The notes under the pieces were generated by a model. It did not search any database. It had not been told where the DNA came from and saw only the letters and a list, made by a program, of their open reading frames with translations. This document shows, piece by piece, positions 1 to 6,915 of a stretch of DNA of 13,499 bases. The first letter of the stretch is position 1; the number at the start of each line of letters is the position of its first letter. Position numbers and translations under genes: made by a program. The DNA is from Acidobacteriota bacterium (GTDB lineage: Bacteria; Acidobacteriota; Blastocatellia; Pyrinomonadales; Pyrinomonadaceae): positions 1-13,499 of the forward strand of contig JAIVGV010000294.1 of the NCBI GenBank assembly GCA_020201365.1, in the 5' to 3' direction.

Positions 1-259
1 CCGTCGCCCTCCCGCAAAATTTCGCCCGCGCGCCTTTGCCACGCGCCGCAGTCCGTAGTATCCTGCGCGCCACTCGCAACTGTTTTACCACGCCCGGCGG
101 GTTTGCGCCTGCCTAACCATGAACGTATCGGGCGTCGCTCCGGCTACTCTTTGCCCGAGTAACCGAAGAATTGAAGATTCATGATCCGGGCTGCCGCGCC
201 TCGGCGGTCTGGGGTCTGTCTTTTCTCCGGTCTCTTCCTACGAATCGGGTCGGCTTGAG

Positions 260-1180
260 ATGAAGAAGCTCCTTTTCGCCCTGCTCCACGCGGCGGGCGT
301 CACGCGCCTCGCCGCGTGGCGGAACCGCCGCCGCGTCGTCTTCCTCTGCTACCACGGCGTCACCGAGCGCACGACGCGCGCGGCGCACGACCCGCACGGC
401 ATACACGTGCCCGCGCCGCTCTTCGAGCGGCAGCTCGACTACCTCGTGAGCCGCTACCGCGTCATCCCCCTGAGCGAATACCTCGCCGCGCGCCGCGAAG
501 GCAGAAGGCTTCCGCCCTACTGCGCCGTCCTCACCTTCGACGATGGCTTCCGCAACTTCCTGACCGCCGCCGCCCCGCGCCTCGCCGCGCGCAGACTCCC
601 CGCATCGCTCTTCGTCATCACGGACAAGACCGCAGACGAAGACGACGCCGGTAACGACTCAGCCGCGCACGACGCACTTCGCTGGTCGCCCGCCGACGAT
701 CTCACGCACCTCTCCTGGTCGGAGCTGCGCGCGCTGGCGCGCGAGCACGGCTTCGAGATCGGTTCGCACACCTGCTCGCATTCGCGCCTGCCCTCGCTCA
801 CGCCCGCGGAGACCGAGCGCGAGCTACGCGACTCTTTCGCGGCGGTCGCGCTGCTGGCGGGCGAAGGCGCGCCCGCGCTCTCGTACCCGAAAGGCGACTA
901 CTCTTCCGTGCTCGCGCGGCTCGCGCGCTCGGTCGGCTACGCCTGCGCCGTCACGGTTGACGGCGGCGCGAACGACCCGGCGCACACCGATCCGTTCGCG
1001 CTCGGTCGCCACCTCATCGGCGACCGCGACGACCGCGCCGCCTTCGCCGTGCGTGTCTCCGGCGTGCGCGACTCGCTGGCGCGCCTGCGCGCCGCCTGCC
1101 GCCGCCTCTTCCCCGCCGCCGCGCGCCAGCCCCGCGCCGAAGTGCGACTGCGCGCGGGCGGGACGACCGAGCACTACTGA
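260..1180 (+). CDS. Polysaccharide deacetylase (NodB / carbohydrate esterase 4 family)
   Basis: A 306-residue protein predicted to remove N- or O-acetyl groups from a polysaccharide or a glycan precursor. A YHGV motif lies at residues 31-34. The NodB motif 1, TFDDG, is at 92-96: D94 would be the catalytic base and D95 a metal ligand. Motif 2, SHTCSH, is at 169-174, with H170 and H174 as the other metal ligands. Motif 3 is SYPKG at 208-212, the Tyr-Pro form rather than the Arg-Pro-Pro form. An acidic insert (about 122-148) separates motifs 1 and 2. The N-terminus is mildly hydrophobic but not a clear signal peptide, so its location is uncertain. The start is the first ATG of the frame; no strong Shine-Dalgarno is visible. 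The neighbours (FemAB-like enzyme, methyltransferase, glycosyltransferase) suggest exopolysaccharide or cell-surface glycan modification. The family is secure; the substrate is unknown. Confidence 0.9.
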   Translation: MKKLLFALLHAAGVTRLAAWRNRRRVVFLCYHGVTERTTRAAHDPHGIHVPAPLFERQLDYLVSRYRVIPLSEYLAARREGRRLPPYCAVLTFDDGFRNFLTAAAPRLAARRLPASLFVITDKTADEDDAGNDSAAHDALRWSPADDLTHLSWSELRALAREHGFEIGSHTCSHSRLPSLTPAETERELRDSFAAVALLAGEGAPALSYPKGDYSSVLARLARSVGYACAVTVDGGANDPAHTDPFALGRHLIGDRDDRAAFAVRVSGVRDSLARLRAACRRLFPAAARQPRAEVRLRAGGTTEHY

Positions 1181-1277
1181 AAAGAGACCGAGTGGATCGC
1201 GACGAAAGAGTCGCGGCGAATGACTGCCGAGGTGAAGCGCGGCGGAAGATGAACCGAGCCCCGCGCGACTCTGCCGC

Positions 1278-2033
1278 GTGATCGTCTATCGCAAGAAGTT
1301 CGTCCGCGTCGCCGAAGGCTGGCACGGCGAGGAGCCCGCCGCCGCGGGCGTTGACATCGTCCGCCGCTACCAGCTCGCGGAGCCCGACCCGCGCGCCTAC
1401 TGCCGCGAGTTCCACACGATCCTGATCGATCTCTCGGCGGACGCCGGCGCGCTCTTCGCCGCCATGAAGCGCGGCTGCCGCTACGAGGTGCGCCGCGCCG
1501 AGGCGCACGACCGCCTCGCGTATGATTTCGCGCGCGCCGACGACGCCACACTACTCGCGCGCTTCCGCGAAGGCTACGACGAGTTCGCGCGCGCCCGCCG
1601 CCTGCGCCCGCTCGACCCCGCGTGGCTCGCGCTGACGGCTGAGACCGGCAACCTTTACGTCTCGCGCGTCTGCGACGAACGGCGCGGCGAGCTGGTCTTT
1701 CACTCTTACTACCTGAGCGGCGGCAGGGCGACGCTCCTGCAATCCTTCTCGCCACAGCGCGCGGCAGCCGACGCCGGTCGCGCGCGCGTCTCGCGCGCCA
1801 ACCGCCTCCACCACTGGCTCGACGTGCAGAAGTTCAAAGCCGACGGCGCGACCCTCTACGATCTCGGCGGCTGGTATCACGGCACGACCGACCCCCGCCG
1901 CCTCGCCATCAACCGCTTCAAGGAGGGCTTCGGCGGCGCGGTCGTTAAGAACTACATCGCCGAGCGCGCGCTGACGCCGCGCGGCAGACTGTTTCTCACA
2001 GCGCGGCGCCTCCTCCTCGGCGACGCGATCTGA
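1278..2033 (+). CDS. FemAB/GNAT-like acyltransferase
   Basis: A 251-residue protein resembling the GNAT fold of FemAB/FemX-type aminoacyl- or acyltransferases. The C-terminal part has YDLGGW (194-199) followed by FKEGFGG (214-220), a characteristic pattern of this superfamily, and a basic stretch YEVRRAE at 69-75. It is shorter than classical FemA/B/X proteins (over 330 residues), so it probably carries one full acyltransferase domain plus part of the other. The frame is open upstream only to a TGA at 1233-1235 and has no ATG in that interval, so GTG at 1278 is the only reasonable start; no clear ribosome site precedes it. A 97-base gap containing a 6-bp hairpin (1198-1215) separates it from the deacetylase. 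FemAB-like proteins occur beside polysaccharide deacetylases in some exopolysaccharide loci, so modification of a surface polymer is a reasonable inference. The acyl donor is unknown. Confidence 0.75.
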   Translation: MIVYRKKFVRVAEGWHGEEPAAAGVDIVRRYQLAEPDPRAYCREFHTILIDLSADAGALFAAMKRGCRYEVRRAEAHDRLAYDFARADDATLLARFREGYDEFARARRLRPLDPAWLALTAETGNLYVSRVCDERRGELVFHSYYLSGGRATLLQSFSPQRAAADAGRARVSRANRLHHWLDVQKFKADGATLYDLGGWYHGTTDPRRLAINRFKEGFGGAVVKNYIAERALTPRGRLFLTARRLLLGDAI

Positions 2034-2043
2034 CGAACCGGGA

Positions 2044-2808
2044 ATGAGTCTCTTGGATCAAATCAACAAGGCGGCCTACGCGCGCGCGGACGTCGTCGGC
2101 GAGTACGTGGGCGCCGACGGGCTGTTCGAGACCGAACGCGTGCTGCTCGCACGGCTCGCGCCCGCGCTGCGCGGCAAGCCGTTGCTCGACGTCGGCGTCG
2201 GCGCGGGCAGGACGACCAGGCACCTGCTCGAAATAAGCGACGACTACACCGGCATTGACTACACGCCCGCCCTCGTCGAAGCCGCGCGCCGCAAGTTCCC
2301 CCGCGCCCGTCTCCTCTGCCGGGACGCGCGCGACCTCTCCCCGTTCGCCGACGAGAGCTTCGACTTCGCGCTCTTCTCCTTCAACGGCATTGACTACGTG
2401 CCGCACGAGGAGCGCCTCCAGGTGCTGCGCGAAGTGCGCCGCGTGCTCAAGCCGGGCGGCTACTTCATGTTCTCTTCGCACAACCGCGAGTGCGAACACT
2501 TCAACAAGATGCCGTGGCAGACGAAACCGCGGCTGTCCGCGCCCTACGTCAAATACTGCCTCTACTGCCTCGCGCACCTGCCCAAGCACCTCCGCATGCG
2601 CAGGCACGAGGTTCACGCGGACGAGTACGCCGTCGTCAACGACAACGCGCACGGCTTCTCGCTCCTCGCCTACTACATCTCCGCGCCCGCGCAGCTCGAA
2701 CAACTCCGGCGCGCCGGCTTCTCCTCCGCCGAAGCCTACGACATGGACGGCCACCCGACCGCGCGCGACACGCGCCACCCCTGGGTTTACTACCTCGCGC
2801 GCAAGTGA
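2044..2808 (+). CDS. Class I SAM-dependent methyltransferase (Methyltransf_11 type)
   Basis: A 254-residue Rossmann-fold methyltransferase. Motif I, LDVGVGAGR, is at residues 48-56 and binds S-adenosylmethionine. The acidic residue after beta-2 is D72 (GID). A motif like that of UbiE-family enzymes lies around 97-107 (DLSPFADESFD), and the post-motif LKPGG is at 135-139. The C-terminal third (about 160-254) is rich in Tyr, His and Arg and probably forms the acceptor site; it gives no clue to the substrate. The gene begins 10 bases after the stop of the acyltransferase, so cotranscription is likely. The sequence just before the ATG (CCGGGA) is a weak ribosome site placed very close to it. The gene ends five bases before the heptamer repeat at 2814. 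It could methylate a sugar, lipid or small molecule of the neighbouring glycan pathway. Confidence 0.85.
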   Translation: MSLLDQINKAAYARADVVGEYVGADGLFETERVLLARLAPALRGKPLLDVGVGAGRTTRHLLEISDDYTGIDYTPALVEAARRKFPRARLLCRDARDLSPFADESFDFALFSFNGIDYVPHEERLQVLREVRRVLKPGGYFMFSSHNRECEHFNKMPWQTKPRLSAPYVKYCLYCLAHLPKHLRMRRHEVHADEYAVVNDNAHGFSLLAYYISAPAQLEQLRRAGFSSAEAYDMDGHPTARDTRHPWVYYLARK

Positions 2809-2813
2809 CGCCA

Positions 2814-2903
2814 AGGGAACGATGAAGGAGGAACGACGAACGGTGAAGTGAAGACGATCGGCTCTTACTTCATCGTTCCGCGTTCCTCCTTCATCGTTCC
2901 CTT
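2814..2903. repeat. Inverted pair of heptamer repeat arrays (site A)
   Basis: The left array at 2814-2848 reads as five 7-base units AGGGAAC, GATGAAG, GAGGAAC, GACGAAC, GGTGAAG, each with GAA at positions 4-6. The right array at 2869-2903 has five complementary-type units TTCATCG, TTCCGCG, TTCCTCC, TTCATCG, TTCCCTT. The outer 24 bases of the two arms (2812-2835 and 2881-2904) are perfect inverted repeats, and the inner parts pair imperfectly, giving a hairpin of about 40 bp. It sits between convergent genes, so it may act as a bidirectional terminator. Its right arm and loop are read through by the C-terminal codons of the glycosyltransferase gene. Confidence 0.85.
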
Positions 2904-3992
2904 GAGCCGGAGCTTGTCGGCGACGAGCCAGTGGAGCGCGCCCGCGAGCGTGGCGGCGTCAACGGTCGCGGTGAGCGGGACGAGCAGGGCGAGCCTGAGC
3001 GCGTTGCGCGCCCGTCCCGCGGGGAAAGTCTTGCGGTTGCGCCACAGCGCGACGACGCCGCGCGCCGCGAGCATCGCGAGCAAGAGCGCGACGAGCAGGG
3101 CGAGCGCGACGGCAACCCCCGCGAAGAGCCGAGCGGCGAGCGCGCAGAGCAGGAGCAGCGCGTAGCGCGTGAGGATCGCCGCGTGCCAACGCCGCCAGAG
3201 TCCTGCGCGCAGGTTGTGGCGCGAGTAAGTGAGGAAGCGTCTGAAGGTGCGCGCAAGCGTCGGCGGCATCTCCCAGGAGACGAGCGCGCGCGGCGCGTAA
3301 GCCGTCCGCAAGCCCCGCGCGTCGAGCGCGTCCATGAAGAGCAAGTCCTCGCCGGAGCGCAGGTCTTCGCGGAAGCCCCCGACCGCGCTCCACGCCGCGC
3401 GCCGCACGAGCGACGAGCCGACGCACGGCGGCGGCATCCACACGCCCCCGACCTCCACCGGCACCGCGTAGGCGTAACTGATCGCCGAGCACTCGTCGAA
3501 CAGGTTCCGCACGACCGGCTCCCACGCGCCGAGCACAACTTCGAGCGAGGGGTCGCGCTCGACCTCCGCGGCGAGACGCGCGAGCCAGTCGGCGGCGGGG
3601 CGCGTGCCCGCGTCAACGAAGGCGAGCCAGTCGCACGAGGCTCGGGCGGCGGCGACGTTGCGCCCGCGCCCCGGGTAAGCCGCGCCCGCGCGCACGAGCC
3701 GCACGCGCGCGTCGCGCCGTGCGTAAAGCTCGACGATCGCCGCCGTGCCGTCGCGCGAGCCGCCGTCGGCGACGACGATCTCGGCGGGCGCGCGCGTCTG
3801 CGCGACGAGCGCGTCGAGCAGCGCGCCGATAGCGCCCTCCTCGTCGCGCGCGGGCACGACGACGCTGATCGCCGGCGCGTCGGCGACGCAGAACGCCGCC
3901 GCGACGTGATTCGCCGCCGCGACGCGCCCCGCGCCGTCAGTCAGCCCGCAGCCTTCGTTCGGTTCGTCCACTCGGTTTTCGCGCTCGCGCAT
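2865..3992 (-). CDS. Family 2 glycosyltransferase with C-terminal membrane segments
   Basis: A 375-residue protein from ATG at 3992. The GT-A domain begins with SVVVPARDEEG (residues 43-53), followed by the nucleotide-sugar binding element ADGGSRDGT (about 75-83), the acidic metal-site variant VDAGTRP (126-132), GGF (205-207) and SGED (213-216), where the acidic pair is the likely catalytic/acceptor site. Hydrophobic stretches at about 277-310 and 330-355 should anchor it in the inner membrane. It probably transfers a sugar to a lipid-linked or polymeric acceptor in the glycan pathway encoded opposite. The frame extends upstream to a TTG at 4082, but a TATAAT at 4015-4020 lies inside that extension and 3992 is the first ATG, so the shorter start is preferred. 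The last dozen residues (KGTMKEERGTMK) are encoded by repeat site A, an apparent repeat-derived extension of the C-terminus. Confidence 0.85.
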   Translation of the reverse strand: MRERENRVDEPNEGCGLTDGAGRVAAANHVAAAFCVADAPAISVVVPARDEEGAIGALLDALVAQTRAPAEIVVADGGSRDGTAAIVELYARRDARVRLVRAGAAYPGRGRNVAAARASCDWLAFVDAGTRPAADWLARLAAEVERDPSLEVVLGAWEPVVRNLFDECSAISYAYAVPVEVGGVWMPPPCVGSSLVRRAAWSAVGGFREDLRSGEDLLFMDALDARGLRTAYAPRALVSWEMPPTLARTFRRFLTYSRHNLRAGLWRRWHAAILTRYALLLLCALAARLFAGVAVALALLVALLLAMLAARGVVALWRNRKTFPAGRARNALRLALLVPLTATVDAATLAGALHWLVADKLRLKGTMKEERGTMK

Positions 3993-4014
3993 GGCGCGTC
4001 GGCAAAGTCTGCGG

Positions 4015-4020
4015 ATTATA
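4015..4020 (-). promoter_or_regulatory. Candidate -10 element for the glycosyltransferase gene
   Basis: The minus strand reads a perfect TATAAT here, in otherwise very GC-rich DNA. A start site about 7 bases downstream would lie near 4008, leaving a leader of about 15 bases before the ATG at 3992. No recognisable TTGACA-like -35 is present at the usual distance, so this is a one-element call. Confidence 0.45.
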
Positions 4021-4215
4021 GCCCACGCCGGGCGCGCCGCGCCGCCCGCGGCAAGCCGCGTGTGGCGTGCGGCGGATGCCAACTAAACCGCGCGCCGGTT
4101 CATCTACACAGGGGCGGCTCCTCGCCCCGCGCCGCGGCTTGATGCGCGCGCGCGCCGTGTGACAGACTAACTTTTTCGCCCGGCAGAACTTTCCGCAACA
4201 TACGGGAACGACGCG

Positions 4216-5955
4216 ATGTTTAAGAGACTCCTTTTCGCCTGCGCCCTCGTCACCGCCGCGCTCTTCAACGCGCCCGCGCGCGCCAACGCGCAAGGCGCCG
4301 CCGCCGAGCCGCCGCTGCACGACACGATCATCGTGCTGCCGTTTGAGAACACGACCAACCAGAAAGAGTACAACTGGATCGGCGCGAGCTTCGCCGACGC
4401 ACTCACAGACCTCTTCGCGCAAGCGCCCGGACTCTCCGTCGTCTCCTCGGACGAGCGCGAGCTGCTCTACCAGCGCCTGCGCCTCCCGCTCACCGCCCAG
4501 CCCTCGCGCGCCACGATGATCAAGATCGCGCGCGAGGCGAAGGCGTCGCTCGTCGTCATCGGCAACTACTCGGTGAAGCCCGCGCAAGAAGCGGCGGCGG
4601 GCGGCGAGAAGACAGTCCCGCTCGAGATCAGCGGCACGGCGCGCGTCGTGCGCGTCAACGAGGGGCAGCTCTGGCGCACCTTCGACTTCGGCGGCGCCGT
4701 GACGAACCTCCAGCGCACGCAGGGCGCGCTCGCCTACAACGTCCTCTACCTGCGCGACGAGGCGCTCACGCTTTCGCTCAACCGCGTGCTCGAGCTCGCC
4801 ACGAAGGTGCCGCCGCGCGCCTTCGAGAGTCTGGTCAAGGGCGTGATGACGGACGATCTGGAGAAGCGCTCGGCGTACTTACAGAACGCCGGGCGCGAGT
4901 ACGCGAAGGTTCACCCCGGGGAGATTTACCCGGAAGCCGAGTTCGAGCTCGGCAACCTCTACTACCAGCGCGGGGACTGGAAGAACGCCGCCGAGCACTA
5001 CTCGAAACTGAAGAAGGGCGACACGCACTACGGCGAGGCGGCGTTCTACGCCGGCTTGAGCAAGCAGCGCCTCGGCGATCTCAAGGGCGCGCTCGACACG
5101 CTCGTCACCTTAGCCTCCGATCTGCCGCTCACGGGCGTCTATAACAACGCGGGCGCGATCTCGCTGCAAGCCGCGCGGCAGGAGAAGACGGACGCCGAGC
5201 GCGACCGGCTGCTCAAGCAGGCGATAGGCTTTCTGGAGCGCGCCAGGGAGACCGACCCGCAAGACCCGACCGTGCTCTACAACTACTCATACGCGCTCTT
5301 CATGTCGGGCAAGTTCCCGGAGGCGACGGATCAGCTACGCAACCTGCTGACGATCCTCCCGCGCTCCGGCGAAGTTCTCTTCCTCTACTCGAAGGCTCTA
5401 GAGAAGGCGGGACAGACCGAAGCCGCGACCGCCGCCGACAACGAGGCGCGCCGCTACCTCGGCAAGCCCTACGCGCAGTGCCAGACCGAGTGGCAGAAGT
5501 CGCAGTCAATCGCGTGCATCTCCTTGCGCGTCGTGCCGGCGTTCGACGTGGCGCAGTCCATAGAGATTCAGCAGCCGGTCGTTGACACGACGGCGGCGAA
5601 CGCGCAGGACATCATGGAGAAGGCGCGCAAGCTCTACGCCGCGGGGCAGGACGACGAGGTGCTGCCCGAGCTGAACCGCGTGCTCATGATCGAGCCGATG
5701 AACGCCGAGGCGCACCTCTACATCGGTCGCGTCTATCAGCGGCGCGGCGATCTCGTGCGCGCGATCAGCTCCTTGAAGACCGCGCTCTTCTGGGACGCGA
5801 AACTGATCGACGCGCACATCCTCCTGGGGCGCATCTTCCTCGAGCAGGGCGACCGCGCGCAGGCGCTCGCGCACGCGCGCACGGCGATCCAGCTCGACCC
5901 CAACAACCAGGAGGCGCTCGCTCTCTACCGCCAAGTCGAGACGGGGGCGAAATGA
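4216..5955 (+). CDS. Secreted TPR protein with N-terminal TolB/FlgO-like domain
   Basis: A 579-residue protein with a signal peptide (basic MFKR, hydrophobic core to about residue 20, probable cleavage after ANA at 23-25), so it should act in the periplasm or outer envelope. Residues about 36-195 resemble the alpha/beta domain found at the N-terminus of TolB and FlgO-like proteins: IIVLPFENTT at 38-47, then WIGASFADALTDLF. The rest is TPR-like helical repeats: about 236-300 (YPEAEFELGNLYYQRGDWKNA), 335-415 and 463-572, the last with a canonical end AIQLDPNNQEAL. Two Cys at 422 and 434 sit in the linker between TPR blocks and could form a disulfide. ATG at 4216 is preceded by GGGAA at 4204-4208, an acceptable ribosome site. 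The gene is divergent from the glycosyltransferase. TPR proteins of this type often scaffold envelope assemblies or polymer export; a specific partner cannot be named. Confidence 0.8.
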   Translation: MFKRLLFACALVTAALFNAPARANAQGAAAEPPLHDTIIVLPFENTTNQKEYNWIGASFADALTDLFAQAPGLSVVSSDERELLYQRLRLPLTAQPSRATMIKIAREAKASLVVIGNYSVKPAQEAAAGGEKTVPLEISGTARVVRVNEGQLWRTFDFGGAVTNLQRTQGALAYNVLYLRDEALTLSLNRVLELATKVPPRAFESLVKGVMTDDLEKRSAYLQNAGREYAKVHPGEIYPEAEFELGNLYYQRGDWKNAAEHYSKLKKGDTHYGEAAFYAGLSKQRLGDLKGALDTLVTLASDLPLTGVYNNAGAISLQAARQEKTDAERDRLLKQAIGFLERARETDPQDPTVLYNYSYALFMSGKFPEATDQLRNLLTILPRSGEVLFLYSKALEKAGQTEAATAADNEARRYLGKPYAQCQTEWQKSQSIACISLRVVPAFDVAQSIEIQQPVVDTTAANAQDIMEKARKLYAAGQDDEVLPELNRVLMIEPMNAEAHLYIGRVYQRRGDLVRAISSLKTALFWDAKLIDAHILLGRIFLEQGDRAQALAHARTAIQLDPNNQEALALYRQVETGAK

Positions 5956-5957
5956 AA

Positions 5958-6050
5958 GGGTGAAGGCGGAAGGATGAAGGATGAAAGTATCGCTGATCGA
6001 GATTCGGCTTCTCTCTCATCCTTCATCGCTCGTGCTTCATTCTTCCTCTC
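5958..6050. repeat. Inverted pair of heptamer repeat arrays (site B)
   Basis: The left array at 5958-5985 has four 7-base units GGGTGAA, GGCGGAA, GGATGAA, GGATGAA. The right array at 6016-6050 has five units TCATCCT, TCATCGC, TCGTGCT, TCATTCT, TCCTCTC. The inner 12 bases of the arms (5973-5984 and 6016-6027) are perfectly complementary and the outer parts pair imperfectly. The array begins three bases after the stop of the TPR gene. It supplies the ribosome site, start codon and first two dozen codons of the following NfeD-like gene. Confidence 0.8.
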
Positions 6051-6346
6051 CCGTCGCGCTCCCACCGCCCACGTTTCTTGTCGTCGCGTTCGTAGCCGCT
6101 ACGCTCGCGCTCGTCGTCTTCGCCGCGTCTGCGCGCCATAAAAAATCTTCGAGCGCGCCGCTCGATCTTGTCGGTCGCGTCGGCGTGGTCGTGCGCGACT
6201 TGACGCCGGAAGGCGCGGTGCTCGTCCGCGGCGAACTGTTCCCGGCGCGCGCGCCGGCGGGAGAGAGAATCGAGCGCGCGGGCGGCGTGCGCGTCCGTGT
6301 CGTCGGCGCGCGCGGGCACTTGCTGGAAGTCGAGCGGGAGGAGTGA
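5981..6346 (+). CDS. Short NfeD-like membrane protein (OB-fold domain)
   Basis: A 121-residue protein with one hydrophobic segment at about 32-50 and a C-terminal NfeD-type OB fold at about 62-119: GRVGVVVRDLTPEGAVLVRGE, then a short loop, then GGVRVRVVGARGHLLEVE. The spacing of glycines and the final L-E-V strand are typical of NfeD. NfeD proteins usually work with stomatins or membrane proteases in membrane quality control; no stomatin gene is visible here. ATG at 5981 is preceded by GGAAGG (5968-5973) at a spacing of 7. Both the ribosome site and the first residues lie in repeat site B, and the Ser/His/Leu-rich N-terminus (10-24) has no counterpart in the family. A later GTG start at 6032 is possible but lacks a ribosome site. 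The OB-fold assignment is fairly secure; the start is not. Confidence 0.65.
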   Translation: MKVSLIEIRLLSHPSSLVLHSSSPVALPPPTFLVVAFVAATLALVVFAASARHKKSSSAPLDLVGRVGVVVRDLTPEGAVLVRGELFPARAPAGERIERAGGVRVRVVGARGHLLEVEREE

Positions 6347-6405
6347 GGGTGTGGGCGGCGCGCCGGTCTAGTCGCCGGTCGGTCGGCTCGTCGGCGTTTC
6401 CGTCA

Positions 6406-6649
6406 GCACGCGCGCTGGAATCGCGTGCGTGGAATTTCCTGAAACGGTCGCCGCCGTGGCACGGGAAGTGCTTTAGATGAGAGCGGCAAGCACGGAAGCA
6501 GTTAAACCGTGACCCCGCCGCCAACCTACCTCCGGACGTAGCCTGCCGCTACTCCGACCGCCCGCCGAGCGACCCTTTCTGAATAGCCTATCTTTCAAGA
6601 ACCCGGTTTCAAATCCGGGTTCTCCCGCTTTTGGGGCACAGTTTTTTTT
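6406..6649 (+). ncRNA. Candidate structured RNA in the 569-base gap before lnt
   Basis: No protein gene is supported in 6347-6915. Its first half can form a succession of local hairpins: 6406-6412/6422-6428 (7 bp), 6459-6462/6468-6471 (4 bp, GGGAA loop), 6483-6487/6517-6521 enclosing 6491-6495/6507-6511, 6533-6542/6548-6556 (9 bp with one bulged C), and a perfect 9-bp hairpin 6598-6606/6615-6623. A run of eight T follows at 6642-6649. It could be a housekeeping RNA, a leader or a riboswitch-like element. I checked by eye for tmRNA, RNase P, SRP RNA and common riboswitch signatures and found none. GC-rich DNA folds easily, so confidence is low. The plus strand is favoured only because of the T run. 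Confidence 0.3.
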
Positions 6650-6720
6650 ACACCGCATTCCCGCGCAATCTTCCCTGCCCACCGCCGTCGCCGCGTGCGA
6701 CTGACGCGCGCCGCCCGGCG

Positions 6721-6822
6721 TTGACAAAGGGTCGCTTCGGGGCGTCAATTCGACAAAATTTGTCATCCCGGCGGTGACAAAAATCCGTCTTTTTGCGTCA
6801 TTACGCCCGACGTTTTGACGCA
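6721..6822. promoter_or_regulatory. Cluster of TGACAAA half-sites and dyads, possible operator
   Basis: TGACAAA occurs at 6722-6728 and 6775-6781. The perfect inverted repeat GACAAA-A-TTTGTC lies at 6752-6764. A separate inverted repeat TGCGTCA/TGACGCA lies at 6794-6800 and 6816-6822 with a 15-base spacer. All are upstream of the proposed lnt promoter. The 12-base string CAAAATTTGTCA at 6754-6765 recurs at 12696-12707 ahead of the ComEA-like gene, which favours a shared binding site. No regulator gene is in the window. Confidence 0.4.
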
Positions 6823-6825
6823 GAC

Positions 6826-6859
6826 GCCGCCGCATTCCCCCGCGGCAAAATTTTTTTTT
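6826..6859 (+). terminator. Probable intrinsic terminator upstream of lnt
   Basis: A 5-bp GC stem GCCGC/GCGGC (6826-6830 and 6842-6846, 11-base loop) is followed by AAAA and a run of nine T at 6851-6859. It would end transcription coming from the hairpin-rich region and insulate the lnt promoter just downstream. The stem is short and the four A residues before the T run are not ideal. Confidence 0.45.
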
Positions 6860-6878
6860 CGCGCGGAAGGGGCGCGCG

Positions 6879-6908
6879 GTGACGCGCCCTCCGCGCGTCT
6901 GTTAAACT
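6879..6908 (+). promoter_or_regulatory. Candidate sigma-70-type promoter for lnt, possibly leaderless
   Basis: GTGACG (6879-6884) and TAAACT (6903-6908) are separated by 18 bases and each match the sigma-70 boxes at four of six positions. A start about 7 bases after the -10 falls at 6915-6916, the first base of the GTG start codon, so the mRNA could be leaderless. This agrees with the absence of any Shine-Dalgarno before that codon. Confidence 0.4.
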
Positions 6909-6915
6909 CCGGCGC

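Noticed and set aside
1198..1215. 6-bp hairpin between the first two genes
   Set aside because: Too short to distinguish from chance in GC-rich sequence and without a T run.
1996..2814. 272-codon minus-strand frame opposite the methyltransferase
   Set aside because: No recognisable domain; the plus strand encodes all SAM-binding motifs.
3993..4082. 30-residue N-terminal extension of the glycosyltransferase from TTG at 4082
   Set aside because: It contains a perfect TATAAT for the same strand, has no family match and starts with a rare codon.
4111..4128. 6-bp GC hairpin between the divergent genes as a terminator
   Set aside because: No T run follows and both flanking genes read away from it.
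2931..4142. 403-codon plus-strand frame opposite the glycosyltransferase
   Set aside because: Arg/Glu-rich composition typical of an antisense shadow in GC-rich DNA; the minus-strand frame has clear GT2 motifs.
6486..6511. CACGGAAGCAG resembles the apical loop of SRP RNA
   Set aside because: The bases needed between the GGAA tetraloop and AGCAG are missing, and the surrounding helices of SRP RNA are not formed.
6598..6623. TTCAAAT loop with GGGTTCTCCC following looks like the 3' half of a tRNA
   Set aside because: The stem is a perfect 9 bp with an 8-base loop rather than a 5-bp/7-base T arm, and no matching acceptor, D or anticodon arms exist upstream.
6721..6749. TTGACA as a -35 box
   Set aside because: No -10-like sequence lies 16-18 bases downstream; it is better read as one of the TGACAAA repeats.
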